Shown: positions 13,983-22,389, counted from the first letter of the stretch. The stretch: 64,000 nucleotides of DNA from SYAN01 sp964406345 (GCA_964406345.1 CAYORK010000001.1:99007-163006), one strand, 5' to 3'. The notes: generated by a model not told the origin, from the sequence alone. Made by a program: numbers and translations.

Positions 13983-16900
13983 ACCATTCATCCACCTTCG
14001 CGCTGTCAGTGGATATTCATTCAAGTTCGGTACCGCATCACCAGATGATCTGATCGCCACGGCAGCGCGATATGGGATGCCAGCGCTCGCTCTCGCTGAT
14101 CGAGACACTCTCGCTGGGACGATCCGATTCGCCAAAGCTGCTTCAAGATCTGGCATAACACCGATCATCGGTATCTCACTGAGGTTCTTGAACGATAGGA
14201 ATCGCGTCACTCTCCTTGCTCGCTCCGGCGGTGGTTATCCTGCTTTGGTCCAACTTCTTACCTATATCAACACTCACAGTAGCGCTATCGGCGATACCCA
14301 GAGTCATACCCAAAAGCGAAAGCCCCTCCTGACGCAGGAGATATTGATCGAGAAGAGCGAACTCACCAAGGAGTTGATACTCCTTCACGGGCCCGACTCC
14401 TTCCTCCAAGAGAGCATCTGGAATCGAAGGCGGGAACTCGCTCTCAACCATCATCGATCGCTCGAATCGCTCTTCGCGGAACAGGTGGTCGAATGCGTCT
14501 CGCATCTTGCCTCCCTTGGCCCGCGGTCGACCGCCTTCGCTGCTCGCTCCCTCTCTTTTGCACGGGAGGAGGGGCTTACCGCGGTCGTAAGCAATGAGAT
14601 CAGGATGCTCGCTCGCGAGGATGCACCGATCGCTGATGTCCTCGATGCCGCACGCCATCTCTCGCCTTTACATGAGAAGAACGTCAAGCGGATGAATGCA
14701 GAGGCGTTCTTCAAGTCCACCGGTGAGATGGATGAGGTGATCCGAGATATCGCTCGCATGGCAGGTGAGCGCAGTGGTGGGAGATTGCTTCGTGATACCA
14801 GGGCCTTGGCAGAACGCGCGATGCTCTCACCAGAGCGTGACATCGGCCTTGGCGAGATCCATCTGCCAGAGCCGGAGATGGTCGGTGCGCGGGATGAGCG
14901 AGAGATGATCCAGATCTTCCAAGATCGAAATCTCGCAGGGCTCAATCGCCGTTATGGGGACCTTCCATCGTCGAGATACGAGAGTGCGTTGCAACGGATG
15001 CGCGAGGAACTCGATGTCATCCGGATCCTTGGCTTCGAGTCCTACTTCCTCACCGTCGCCGATATCACCGAGGCGAGTCGGAAGTTAGGGATCCGCGTCG
15101 CAGCGCGGGGCAGTGGCGCCGGCTCCTTGGTCTGTCATCTCCTGGGGATCAGCGCGATCGATCCGCTGGAACATGGTCTGATCATGGAGCGATTCTGTTC
15201 GCCACTGCGACGAGAGTTGCCGGATATCGACATCGATGTGGAGTCGGCGCGAAGACTCGAGATCTATGACTTGGTCCATGAGAGATATGGCAATCAGGTC
15301 GCGACCGTCGCGATGGTGGAGCGTTACCGAGCGAGACAAGCGATCCGAGATGTGGGGATGGCACTCGCAATATCGCCCACCGAGATCGAGATTTTGGCGA
15401 AATCGATGCCACATATCCGCGCCGGCAGGATCTCGGAAGTCATGGCAAGACTTCCGGAGTTACGTTCACTGGAGCACTCACGTTCCAACTCATCGCTCCT
15501 TGCCATGGCGATCGGTCTGGCAGAGAGATTGGACTCATTGCCACGCAATCTTGCGATGCATCCTTGCGCTATCGCGCTATCCGATAAGGCCTTTCGGACC
15601 AGGGCACCGTTAGAGATCAATGCCAGCGGTTATCCGATGATTCAATTCGATAAGGATGATGTCGAGGAGATCGGCTTGTTGAAACTCGACATCCTGGGCG
15701 TGAGAATGCAATCGGCACTCGCTTACACGATCAACGAGATCAAAAGAGTGGATGAGAGTGAGATCGACCTGGATCGGATTCCACTCGATGATAAGAAGAC
15801 CTTCGAATTGATCCAATCGACGAAGACCCTCGGTCTCTTCCAGATCGAGAGTCCAGGACAACGGGAGTTGGTAGGCAAATTCACGCCATCATCGTTTAAC
15901 GATCTGATCATCGATATCTCACTCTTTCGCCCTGGGCCGGTCAAGAGCGACATGATCTCTCCCTTCCTCAATGCCCGACATGGTCACGCTCCTTCGAAGA
16001 TGATCCATCCTGATCTCGAACCGATCCTCTCCGAGACCGAAGGAGTGGTGGTCTTCCACGAGCAGGTGATTCGAATCATCGCGACGATGACGGGTGCATC
16101 GCTAGCAGAAGGTGATGAGAGGCGAAGAGAACTGGGCAGCCCTGAAGGCCAACAACGAGTCTGTGACTGGTTCTATCCCACCGCACTCGCTCGCGGATAT
16201 CCGCGGAATGTGGTCGATGAGATCTGGGAGGTGTTGCGCGCTTTCGCTTCCTTCGGTTTCTGTAAGGCACATGCCGCTGCTTTCGCACTCCCTACCTATC
16301 AATCCGCTTGGCTCAAGACTCATCACCCTGCGCATTTCTTCGCAGGTCTGCTGACCCATGACCCAGGGATGTATCCGAAGAGATTGATCCTGGACGAGGT
16401 ACGGCAGTGGGGGATCGCGATCAAAGGGCTCGATGTCAACAACTCTGATTCGGGGTATCGAGTGTCACGAATCGATGAGAGTGATGAAGGAAAGTACGCA
16501 ATCTCTCTGGCCCTCAGCGAAGTTCAAGGGATCAGCGAAGAGGAGATCGAAAGCATCATTACCAATCGTCCATACAGTGATTTGAACGACTTCGTCTATC
16601 GCTCTGGCGCGAGCCAGCCGATCACAGAGGCGTTGATCCTCCTCGGTGGGTTCACCAGTATCTATGGCGAACAAGTCAATCGACGCGATCTCTTGCTTCA
16701 TCTCGGTGATATCCATCGTCTTGCACGCGGTAGTGAGCAGAGACCCAGCGCTGGTCAATTCACCCTCGGTTTCAAGGCAGAGTTCGTCGAGAGCGGGTTG
16801 CCACAGTTGAGTAAGAGCGAGAAGGTGAAGCTGGAACTCGATCACCTCGGGATGGATGTCTCACATCACCTCATCGAGTTCTACGCAGATTTCCTCAACC

Positions 16901-17235
16901 ATATTGGCGCAGTGAAGTCATCCGAGTTGTTATCACTGCGCTCCAATTCTGAGGTACTGGTAGCTGGAGTGAAGGTGGCGTTACAGACACCACCGATCCG
17001 ATCTGGAAAGCGCGTGATCTTCTTGACGCTCAGTGACGGTCATGGCTGTAGCGACATCACCTTCTTCGAGGATGTGCAGTCAGAGGCAGCGGAATTGCTC
17101 TATTCCAGCTCACTCCTCTTGGTTAGAGCAGTGACGAGAAGGACCGGTGCACGCGGGATATCGCTACGTGCCATCAAAGCATGGGATCTCGCGCTCTCGT
17201 ATGAAAGGTGGCGTAGCGTTGCGGTCTGTGAGTGA
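13972..17235 (+). CDS. dnaE2: Error-prone DNA polymerase III alpha subunit DnaE2 (ImuC)
   Basis: C-family polymerase of 1087 residues, shorter than DnaE1 at 44594-48130 (1178) and typical of DnaE2, which makes translesion mutations after DNA damage. The N-terminal PHP domain starts HLRAVSGYSFKFG, lacking the metal-binding HxHxH-like residues seen in DnaE1, so proofreading by this domain is unlikely. The polymerase acidic motif is LPDIDIDVES (about 416-424), the thumb/palm has RGSGAGSLVCHLLGI, and KAHAAAFALPTYQSAWLK is a family block. A C-terminal OB fold (about 990-1070) is present. The start at 13972 overlaps DUF6504. It is followed by dinB with a GTGAGTGA overlap, giving a three-gene damage-inducible cassette. 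Confidence 0.92.
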   Translation: MSHEPFIHLRAVSGYSFKFGTASPDDLIATAARYGMPALALADRDTLAGTIRFAKAASRSGITPIIGISLRFLNDRNRVTLLARSGGGYPALVQLLTYINTHSSAIGDTQSHTQKRKPLLTQEILIEKSELTKELILLHGPDSFLQESIWNRRRELALNHHRSLESLFAEQVVECVSHLASLGPRSTAFAARSLSFAREEGLTAVVSNEIRMLAREDAPIADVLDAARHLSPLHEKNVKRMNAEAFFKSTGEMDEVIRDIARMAGERSGGRLLRDTRALAERAMLSPERDIGLGEIHLPEPEMVGARDEREMIQIFQDRNLAGLNRRYGDLPSSRYESALQRMREELDVIRILGFESYFLTVADITEASRKLGIRVAARGSGAGSLVCHLLGISAIDPLEHGLIMERFCSPLRRELPDIDIDVESARRLEIYDLVHERYGNQVATVAMVERYRARQAIRDVGMALAISPTEIEILAKSMPHIRAGRISEVMARLPELRSLEHSRSNSSLLAMAIGLAERLDSLPRNLAMHPCAIALSDKAFRTRAPLEINASGYPMIQFDKDDVEEIGLLKLDILGVRMQSALAYTINEIKRVDESEIDLDRIPLDDKKTFELIQSTKTLGLFQIESPGQRELVGKFTPSSFNDLIIDISLFRPGPVKSDMISPFLNARHGHAPSKMIHPDLEPILSETEGVVVFHEQVIRIIATMTGASLAEGDERRRELGSPEGQQRVCDWFYPTALARGYPRNVVDEIWEVLRAFASFGFCKAHAAAFALPTYQSAWLKTHHPAHFFAGLLTHDPGMYPKRLILDEVRQWGIAIKGLDVNNSDSGYRVSRIDESDEGKYAISLALSEVQGISEEEIESIITNRPYSDLNDFVYRSGASQPITEALILLGGFTSIYGEQVNRRDLLLHLGDIHRLARGSEQRPSAGQFTLGFKAEFVESGLPQLSKSEKVKLELDHLGMDVSHHLIEFYADFLNHIGAVKSSELLSLRSNSEVLVAGVKVALQTPPIRSGKRVIFLTLSDGHGCSDITFFEDVQSEAAELLYSSSLLLVRAVTRRTGARGISLRAIKAWDLALSYERWRSVAVCE

Positions 17236-18427
17236 GAGGCCCGTGATCCTCCATGTCGACATGGATGCCTTCTTCGCATCCGTCGCAGAACTCGACCATC
17301 CGCAGTACAGAGGAAAGCCCCTTGTCGTCGGTGCAGGTGCGCGCGGGGTAGTGCTCTCTGCCAACTACCCGGCACGAAAGTTCGGGATCCGTGCCGCAAT
17401 GCCAGTAGCAAAGGCGCAACGGATGGCGCCCAGTGCGATCTTCTTGCCACCCGACCATGCTCGCTACAGCGAAGTCTCTGACTCCATCATGGAGATCTTC
17501 CATCGCTTCACGCCCAAGGTCGAGCCTCTCTCACTCGATGAAGCCTTTCTTGATGTCACTGGGTCACAACGTCTCTTCGGTACCGGCCAAGAGATCGCAG
17601 CTCGCATCCGCCAGGAGGTCGAGAGTGAGCAGGGCATCACTTGTTCGGTAGGTATCGCGACGACGAAGTTCATCGCCAAGCTCGCATCGGGAAAGTGCAA
17701 ACCTAATGGGATGCTCGAAGTCGACGGAGAGAAGGTCTTGGAATTCCTCCATCCGCTTCCGGTTGGAGATATCTGGGGCGTTGGACCGAAGACGAACGAG
17801 GTACTGCTGAACTTAGGCCTTCGCACCGTGGCTGATATCGCGACGACGCCGCTGGGCACGCTCCAGCGTGCTCTTGGTGAGGCCTCGGGCAGTGCCATCT
17901 ACGAATTGGCCTGGGGTAGGGATCACCGTGAGGTGATCAGTGATGAGTCCGAGAAGAGCATCTCTGCGGCAGAGACTTTCGCTTATGACTTGGAAGAGAG
18001 CGAAGAGATACTCACTGAGTTGATGCGATTGACTGAACGGGCTACCTATCGTTTACGTCGTGCCGGATTGAGGGCAGGGACGATCTCGATCAAAGTGCGG
18101 TTCGCAGATTTCAAGACCATCACTCGCTCGAAGAGCATCGCGAATCCCGTCGATGGAATCGTCGAGACATTCGCTGTCGCGAAACAACTCTTCCTAGCGC
18201 TCCGGCTCTCCGGTGTCCGGATCAGGTTGATCGGGATCTCACTTGAAGGATTGATCTCGGCGGAGTCCGCTCCAGAGCAGTTGGAGTTGGGGGCGAGAAC
18301 GAGAGGGTGGCGTGAGGCAGTCTCCGCAGTCGACCAGGCCCTTGCTCGTTTCGGTAAAGGCTCCGTTCGACCGGCGCGATTGGTGGAACCCGAGGAAGAC
18401 TCAGGGGATTCTGAACCTAGGGCGTAG
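17228..18427 (+). CDS. dinB: Y-family DNA polymerase IV
   Basis: Translesion polymerase of about 399 residues. Catalytic residues are all present: HVDMDAFFASVAELDHPQ (Asp11, Asp13) and SLDEAFLDVTG (Asp104, Glu105), so this is an active DinB rather than a catalytically dead ImuB. TCSVGIATTKFIAKLASGKCKP and IWGVGPKT (helix-hairpin-helix) are normal, followed by a little-finger domain and EQLELG, a possible beta-clamp motif. The GTG at 17228 overlaps the dnaE2 stop; an ATG at 17201 and a TTG at 17219 are alternatives inside dnaE2. Pairing of an active DinB with DnaE2 in one operon behind a LexA-type box differs from the usual imuA-imuB-dnaE2 layout. Confidence 0.92.
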   Translation: MSERPVILHVDMDAFFASVAELDHPQYRGKPLVVGAGARGVVLSANYPARKFGIRAAMPVAKAQRMAPSAIFLPPDHARYSEVSDSIMEIFHRFTPKVEPLSLDEAFLDVTGSQRLFGTGQEIAARIRQEVESEQGITCSVGIATTKFIAKLASGKCKPNGMLEVDGEKVLEFLHPLPVGDIWGVGPKTNEVLLNLGLRTVADIATTPLGTLQRALGEASGSAIYELAWGRDHREVISDESEKSISAAETFAYDLEESEEILTELMRLTERATYRLRRAGLRAGTISIKVRFADFKTITRSKSIANPVDGIVETFAVAKQLFLALRLSGVRIRLIGISLEGLISAESAPEQLELGARTRGWREAVSAVDQALARFGKGSVRPARLVEPEEDSGDSEPRA

Positions 18428-18459
18428 AAATCGACATGACTGCCCCGCTTGAGAGGGAC

Positions 18460-18471
18460 TACTCTGTCGCT
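18460..18471 (+). promoter_or_regulatory. Candidate leaderless -10 for the DUF3040 gene
   Basis: TACTCT (18460-18465) plus six bases plus ATG. The TANNNT hexamer and spacing match other starts here. Only a weak -35 can be proposed. Confidence 0.45.
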
Positions 18472-18834
18472 ATGCCTCTTTCCGATGAAGAGAAACGCCT
18501 TCTGGCCGAGATGGAGGCTGCGCTCGCAGTCGATGACCCGAAGTTGGTCTCAACCCTCTCGGGTAAGGCTCGCACGCCGAAGAAGAATCGGATGTTCGCT
18601 GGCATCGCACTCTTCTTCACCGGTATCGCCACTCTCCTCGGGGGCTTGATCTCTCAGACCGTCCCGGTTGGAATCGTTGGCTTCGTATTTGCGCTGGTAG
18701 GACTCGTACTCATCATCTCGAATTTGGCCGGCAAGGGTGAGGTTGGCGTGAAGCAAGTCCGACCCAAGCAGAAGCCGAAGTGGAGCGCTACCTTGGAAGA
18801 ACGCTGGGAGCGTCGTCAGCAGGAGAACGAGTAA
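18472..18834 (+). CDS. DUF3040 membrane protein
   Basis: Protein of 120 residues: a soluble N-terminus MPLSDEEKRLLAEMEAAL followed by DDPKLVSTL, which is the DUF3040 signature, then two membrane helices (about 42-62 and 66-84) and a basic tail rich in Lys, Arg and Gln. Function is unknown. In actinobacteria it is commonly found just upstream of mraZ and the dcw cluster; here an ABC exporter operon lies between. The ATG at 18472 matches the conserved start MPLS; an earlier in-frame ATG at 18436 lacks support. The stop codon is immediately adjacent (0 bp) to the stop codon of the convergent ABC permease gene. Confidence 0.8.
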   Translation: MPLSDEEKRLLAEMEAALAVDDPKLVSTLSGKARTPKKNRMFAGIALFFTGIATLLGGLISQTVPVGIVGFVFALVGLVLIISNLAGKGEVGVKQVRPKQKPKWSATLEERWERRQQENE

Positions 18835-19665
18835 TCACTTCATAAAGAGCGCGGTCAGGCGCTTCGTAGTCAGAGTCGTTCCGATCAAAATCATCACCAT
18901 GAAGTAGAGCACGTGAGTCAACAGTCCCAGCGATACGTTGCCCAGCATCAATCCACGAACCAATTCGATCGCATGCCAGAGCGGTAGCGCTTGGATCACG
19001 CTCTGGATCCATTCCGGAAAGACGGTGATCGGGTAGAAGGAACCAGAGAAGAGGAACATCGGCAGAAGCACGACATTGATCAGGTCCATCTGTTGGTAGG
19101 TCTTCATATAGGAGGTAATTGCCATTCCAATAGCCGAGAAGGCGAAAGCGATGATCACCGCCGCCGGGATCGCGGCGATCGCCCACCAGCTTGTGACCAA
19201 TCCGAGCGGTGTCACGATGGCCATGAATCCGATGGAATAGATCAGACCTCGAACGAGAGCCCAGATGATCTCGCCAAGTGCGACATCGAGCGTGCCGAGC
19301 GAGGTGGCCAGCATTGATTGATAGAGACGGCCGTGTTTGATCTTGAAGAAGACATTCCAGGTCGAGTCATAGATGGCGCCATTCATTGCGCTCGTCGCCA
19401 AGAGGCCGGGTGCGATGTACATCGCGTAGGTGATCTCAGGCCCTTGTCCCGGTGCGACCGTGCCGATCAACTCTCCGATTCCATATCCGAATGCGAAGAG
19501 AAAGAGGACAGGCTCGACGAAGCCGGTGAGAACGACGATCCAATTCGAAGACTTGAAGGCGATGATGCTTCGCTCGATCACAGCGCCGGTGCGTCCCGCG
19601 AAGTACTGCTCACCACGCTTACCTACGCGACGCTGAGCGATGGCGACTGCGGAATCGATGATCAC
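18835..19665 (-). CDS. ABC-2 type transporter permease
   Basis: Membrane protein of 276 residues with six hydrophobic helices of the ABC-2 (daunorubicin/NodJ-like) permease family. It shows EPVLFLFAFGYGIG, the central SMLATSLGTLDVALGEIIWA and the late FSGSFYPITVFPEWIQ and LPLWHAIELVRGLMLG blocks typical of NodJ/DrrB-type proteins. It is the last of three genes transcribed ATPase-permease-permease; its ATG at 19665 overlaps the upstream permease stop (ATGA). The second permease at 19662-20534 is homologous, so the transporter is probably a heterodimer with one ATPase type. The exported compound is unknown; such systems move lipids, polysaccharide parts or drugs. Confidence 0.88.
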   Translation of the reverse strand: MIIDSAVAIAQRRVGKRGEQYFAGRTGAVIERSIIAFKSSNWIVVLTGFVEPVLFLFAFGYGIGELIGTVAPGQGPEITYAMYIAPGLLATSAMNGAIYDSTWNVFFKIKHGRLYQSMLATSLGTLDVALGEIIWALVRGLIYSIGFMAIVTPLGLVTSWWAIAAIPAAVIIAFAFSAIGMAITSYMKTYQQMDLINVVLLPMFLFSGSFYPITVFPEWIQSVIQALPLWHAIELVRGLMLGNVSLGLLTHVLYFMVMILIGTTLTTKRLTALFMK

Positions 19666-20534
19666 TTCGCCAACCTCCGCTCAAAGTTCTTGAAAGCCCA
19701 TAGAAGTCCTACGACGAGAAGTGCCAGCATCACCGCGATGTGAACGAAGACGAGATGTGTTGGCAGGGCGTAGTCATAGGTGAGGAAGCGACCGAGTTCG
19801 GTTGCGTGCCAGAGTGGCGAAATCCAGCCGATGGGTTGCAAGAAGATGGGCATCGTCGATAGCGGATAGAAGGTTCCTGAGAAGAGGAACATCGGCATGA
19901 TGATGAGACGGTTGATTACGGTAAGGAAGAGATCCTCATTGTCCACATAGGAGACGAAGCCGAGCATCAGCGCTCCGAATCCTGCTCCGGCAAGGATCGC
20001 AACTGGAATGGCCATCCAGGATGTCGGAGAGTCGAGTGCTCCGAAGAGATAGAGCAAGAGCCAGTAGCAAGTCACGGCGAAGACCGTTCGAACCATGGCG
20101 GCGAGGAACACTCCCGTGGCGATCTGACGAGGTGAGAGTGGAGTCGAGTTCATGGCGAAGTAAGTCTTTTGCCATTTGAAGCCATCGAGAGATGGGAAGA
20201 CCACCTCATCCATTGCACCAGTGATTGCAGTCGTGGCGAGAAGTGCTGGCGCGATGAAGGTTAGGTAGGGGACTCCGCCGACGCCTTCGCTTCCAAGGTT
20301 CTGATCGACTAGTGCTCCGATGCCGATTCCGACTGAGACGAGATAGAGCATGGGGTTGGCGAGTGCTTCGAAGGCGATGACCCAGAAGAACTTCCACATG
20401 TTGCGGATGCGAGCTTCAGTGACAGAGAGCGCGCCTTGGCGAGAGATTCTCTTGATGTTGACCAATCGGAGGGACCCGACTCGCTCGCTCTCGACTTTCG
20501 TCGCACCGGTGTGCATCTTTGCCATCTTGGACAT
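19662..20534 (-). CDS. ABC-2 type transporter permease
   Basis: Second ABC-2 permease, 290 residues, six predicted helices, with ANPMLYLVSVGIGIG, FKWQKTYFAMNSTPLSPRQI and FSGTFYPLSTMPIFLQPIGW, PLWHATELGRFL. These match the neighbouring permease at corresponding places, suggesting gene duplication and a heterodimeric channel. A cytoplasmic N-terminal extension of about 45 residues is basic. The ATG at 20534 shares one base with the ATPase stop (TGATG); a TTG codon just before is ignored. It is translationally coupled on both sides. No substrate can be assigned. Confidence 0.88.
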   Translation of the reverse strand: MSKMAKMHTGATKVESERVGSLRLVNIKRISRQGALSVTEARIRNMWKFFWVIAFEALANPMLYLVSVGIGIGALVDQNLGSEGVGGVPYLTFIAPALLATTAITGAMDEVVFPSLDGFKWQKTYFAMNSTPLSPRQIATGVFLAAMVRTVFAVTCYWLLLYLFGALDSPTSWMAIPVAILAGAGFGALMLGFVSYVDNEDLFLTVINRLIIMPMFLFSGTFYPLSTMPIFLQPIGWISPLWHATELGRFLTYDYALPTHLVFVHIAVMLALLVVGLLWAFKNFERRLAK

Positions 20535-21496
20535 CAATCCACGAGAGAGCGACCGGTCAGTCGCAAGAAGACATCTTCGAGGGAGGATCGACGGACGAGC
20601 GAAGTCAAAGGGTGTAGACCCTTCTTGTAGACCTGCTCAAGGATCTCCTCTCCATCCTCGCCGTACATCAAAATGCGGTCCGGGAGTACTTCTATTCGTT
20701 CACAAAGCGCGGTCAACTGGTCCGAAAGTGTTTGGTTCCTTTCGGAGCCGAATCGAACCTCCAACACCTCTTTGGTGGAGTAGATCCGGATGAGTTCCTG
20801 TGGCGAAGCCTCCGCCATGATCTTTCCCTTATCCATGACGATGAGGCGATCACAGAGTTGCTCAGCTTCGTCCATGTAATGGGTCGTGATGAGGAGTGTG
20901 ACGCCCAATTCTTTGAGTCGGAAGAGACGATCCCAGAGGATATGACGCGCCTGTGGGTCGAGCCCAGTCGTCGGCTCATCGAGCATGAGGATCTCGGGTT
21001 CGCTGACGAGAGAACGTGCGATGGTCAATCGCCGTTTCATTCCACCACTGAGCGCCTCCACTTTGGTGTTGCGCTTCTCCTCCAACTGCGCGAACTCCAA
21101 GAGTTCCTCGATCTTCTTGCGGATGAATGGGCGTGAGAGGCCGAAGTAACGTCCATAGATGTAGAGGTTCTCCTCGACCGTGATCTGGGTGTCGAGGTTG
21201 TCCGTCTGTGGGACCACGCCGAGGTGAGCGCGGATTTCTGGACCGTGGAGATCAGGGTCCTTACCGAGGATCGTGATCTCGCCCCCGGTTCGCTGTGAGG
21301 TGGCAGCGATGATCCGCATGGTGCTCGACTTGCCCGCGCCGTTGGGGCCGAGGAATCCGAAGGACTCTCCCTTTCGCACTTCGAAGTCGATCCCAGCAAC
21401 CGCCTCAAAGTCCCCGTAGCGCTTGATCAGACCCTTGGCGGTGATGAGAGGGGTGCCATTCGGGGTTTGCGAGATCTCTGAAGTTCTGGTGGACAT
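20534..21496 (-). CDS. ABC transporter ATP-binding protein (DrrA/NodI-like)
   Basis: ATPase of 320 residues. Walker A is GPNGAGKSS (about 50-58), the Q-loop lies in VVPQTDNL, the signature is ALSGGMKRRLTIARSL, Walker B is ILMLDEPTTGLDP, and the switch His is in LLITTHYMDEAEQL. The C-terminal extension (about 235-320) is of the kind seen in DrrA/NodI exporters. It energises the two following permeases. The ATG at 21496 has no good ribosome site; TAGGCT ends nine bases upstream on the minus strand, so the mRNA may be nearly leaderless. The gene is divergent from mraZ across a 172-bp region that holds the MraZ-type repeats. Confidence 0.92.
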   Translation of the reverse strand: MSTRTSEISQTPNGTPLITAKGLIKRYGDFEAVAGIDFEVRKGESFGFLGPNGAGKSSTMRIIAATSQRTGGEITILGKDPDLHGPEIRAHLGVVPQTDNLDTQITVEENLYIYGRYFGLSRPFIRKKIEELLEFAQLEEKRNTKVEALSGGMKRRLTIARSLVSEPEILMLDEPTTGLDPQARHILWDRLFRLKELGVTLLITTHYMDEAEQLCDRLIVMDKGKIMAEASPQELIRIYSTKEVLEVRFGSERNQTLSDQLTALCERIEVLPDRILMYGEDGEEILEQVYKKGLHPLTSLVRRSSLEDVFLRLTGRSLVD

Positions 21497-21564
21497 AGGC
21501 GGACGAGCCTAGCCATCACGGATAGCGCTCGCCTCGGTGGGGAGGGGTGGGGGGTACGGGGGAA

Positions 21565-21614
21565 ATAAGTGGCGATAGGTGGTTGAAAAGGGAGGAAAAG
21601 GGAGTAAAGTGGGG
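21565..21614 (+). promoter_or_regulatory. Decamer repeat array with mraZ promoter (MraZ-type operator)
   Basis: Five consecutive 10-bp units carry G-rich cores in the same phase: ATAAGTGGCG, ATAGGTGGTT, GAAAAGGGAG, GAAAAGGGAG, TAAAGTGGGG. Two further GTGG cores 10 bp apart lie at 21537-21540 and 21547-21550. MraZ binds tandem TGGG-like boxes with 10-bp period upstream of its own gene. A promoter TTGAAA (21583-21588), 16 bp, TAAAGT (21605-21610) lies inside the array, so binding would block transcription of the dcw cluster. Confidence 0.75.
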
Positions 21615-21668
21615 AATAGAGCGAGACGGGGGTCTTGCTCAAGAAGTAAAGAAACAAGGGGAAAACCA

Positions 21669-22100
21669 GTGTTTTTAGGGACTCACGAACCTCGACTCGA
21701 TGAGAAGGGTCGATTGATTCTCCCCGCAAAGTTCCGTGAACCCCTTGCCCCAGGACTCGTCATAACCAAGGGCCAAGAGCGTTGCCTCTATGTCTTTCCG
21801 GCCGATGAGTTCGCCCGAATCACCGAGCAGCTTCGCCAAACCCCACTCACCGCCAAGAGCGCTCGCGACTACATGCGAGTGATGTTCGCCGGCGCCCACG
21901 ACGAGATTCCAGACAAACAGGGTCGCGTGACCATCCCAAACGGGTTGCGTGATTACGCCTCACTGACGAAGGAGTGCGTGGTCATCGGTGCCAATACCCG
22001 CGTCGAGATCTGGGATGCGAAGTCGTGGCAGAGCTATCTCGCTGACCGCGAAGGAGATTTTGCAAACGTCTCGGAGGAGATCTTTCCAGGTCTCTTCTGA
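21669..22100 (+). CDS. mraZ: Transcriptional regulator MraZ
   Basis: AbrB-fold dodecamer-type DNA-binding protein of 143 residues that represses the division and cell-wall cluster. Two SpoVT/AbrB-like repeats are visible: THEPRLDEKGRLILPAKFRE near the N-terminus and AHDEIPDKQGRVTIPNGLRD in the second half. The GTG at 21669 is supported by an AAGGGG ribosome site seven bases upstream and by family starts of the form xFLGT; the frame is open further upstream but that stretch is unlike MraZ and contains the operator repeats. It is the first gene of the plus-strand dcw cluster. The decamer array upstream is its expected binding site. Confidence 0.93.
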   Translation: MFLGTHEPRLDEKGRLILPAKFREPLAPGLVITKGQERCLYVFPADEFARITEQLRQTPLTAKSARDYMRVMFAGAHDEIPDKQGRVTIPNGLRDYASLTKECVVIGANTRVEIWDAKSWQSYLADREGDFANVSEEIFPGLF

Positions 22101-22150
22101 GGGAACCAATTCCAGAAGTACAACTACATAGCGATGAAGTGAGCAGGGCC

Positions 22151-22240
22151 GTTCTGGCCACTGTCGACCTTCACAGAATCGGCACTGCTTCCCCGGTGCC
22201 GATTTACCCCCCCCATCCGTCGGCCGACAGTGACCAGAGC
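22151..22240 (+). ncRNA. Nested hairpin leader between mraZ and rsmH
   Basis: A 19-bp outer stem (22151-22169 with 22222-22240; two mismatches and one G-U pair) encloses a perfect 9-bp inner stem AATCGGCAC / GTGCCGATT (22177-22185 with 22196-22204) with a 10-nt loop. A C-rich strand separates inner and outer 3' arms. It lies 50 bp after the mraZ stop and about 150 bp before rsmH. A structured element called the mraW motif has been described upstream of this gene in actinobacteria; whether this is it needs a covariance search. It could instead be an attenuator or processing site; no T-run follows, so a simple terminator is less likely. Confidence 0.6.
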
Positions 22241-22324
22241 GTCTCTTCAACTCCATCGCAACCTGAATTCGGGATTCGAATCCTTGATTCAAAAGACTTG
22301 ATCCAACAGAAGTGTGAAGCGCCA

Positions 22325-22373
22325 GAGATAGAGCAACACAAGAGATAGAGCAACACAAGTGATAGAGCAGCAG
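22325..22373 (+). repeat. 17-bp tandem repeat before rsmH
   Basis: GAGATAGAGCAACACAA occurs twice back to back (22325-22341, 22342-22358) and a third partial copy GTGATAGAGCAGCAGGA leads into the AGGAG ribosome site. A 12-bp palindrome GGATTCGAATCC lies upstream at 22272-22283. Confidence 0.8.
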
Positions 22374-22389
22374 GAGAGAGGTGGGGAAG

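Noticed and set aside
22139..22348. Short plus-strand open frame (about 69 codons) between mraZ and rsmH
   Set aside because: It runs through the nested hairpin and tandem repeats, has no ribosome site and its translation is low-complexity without family resemblance; the structure explains the sequence better.
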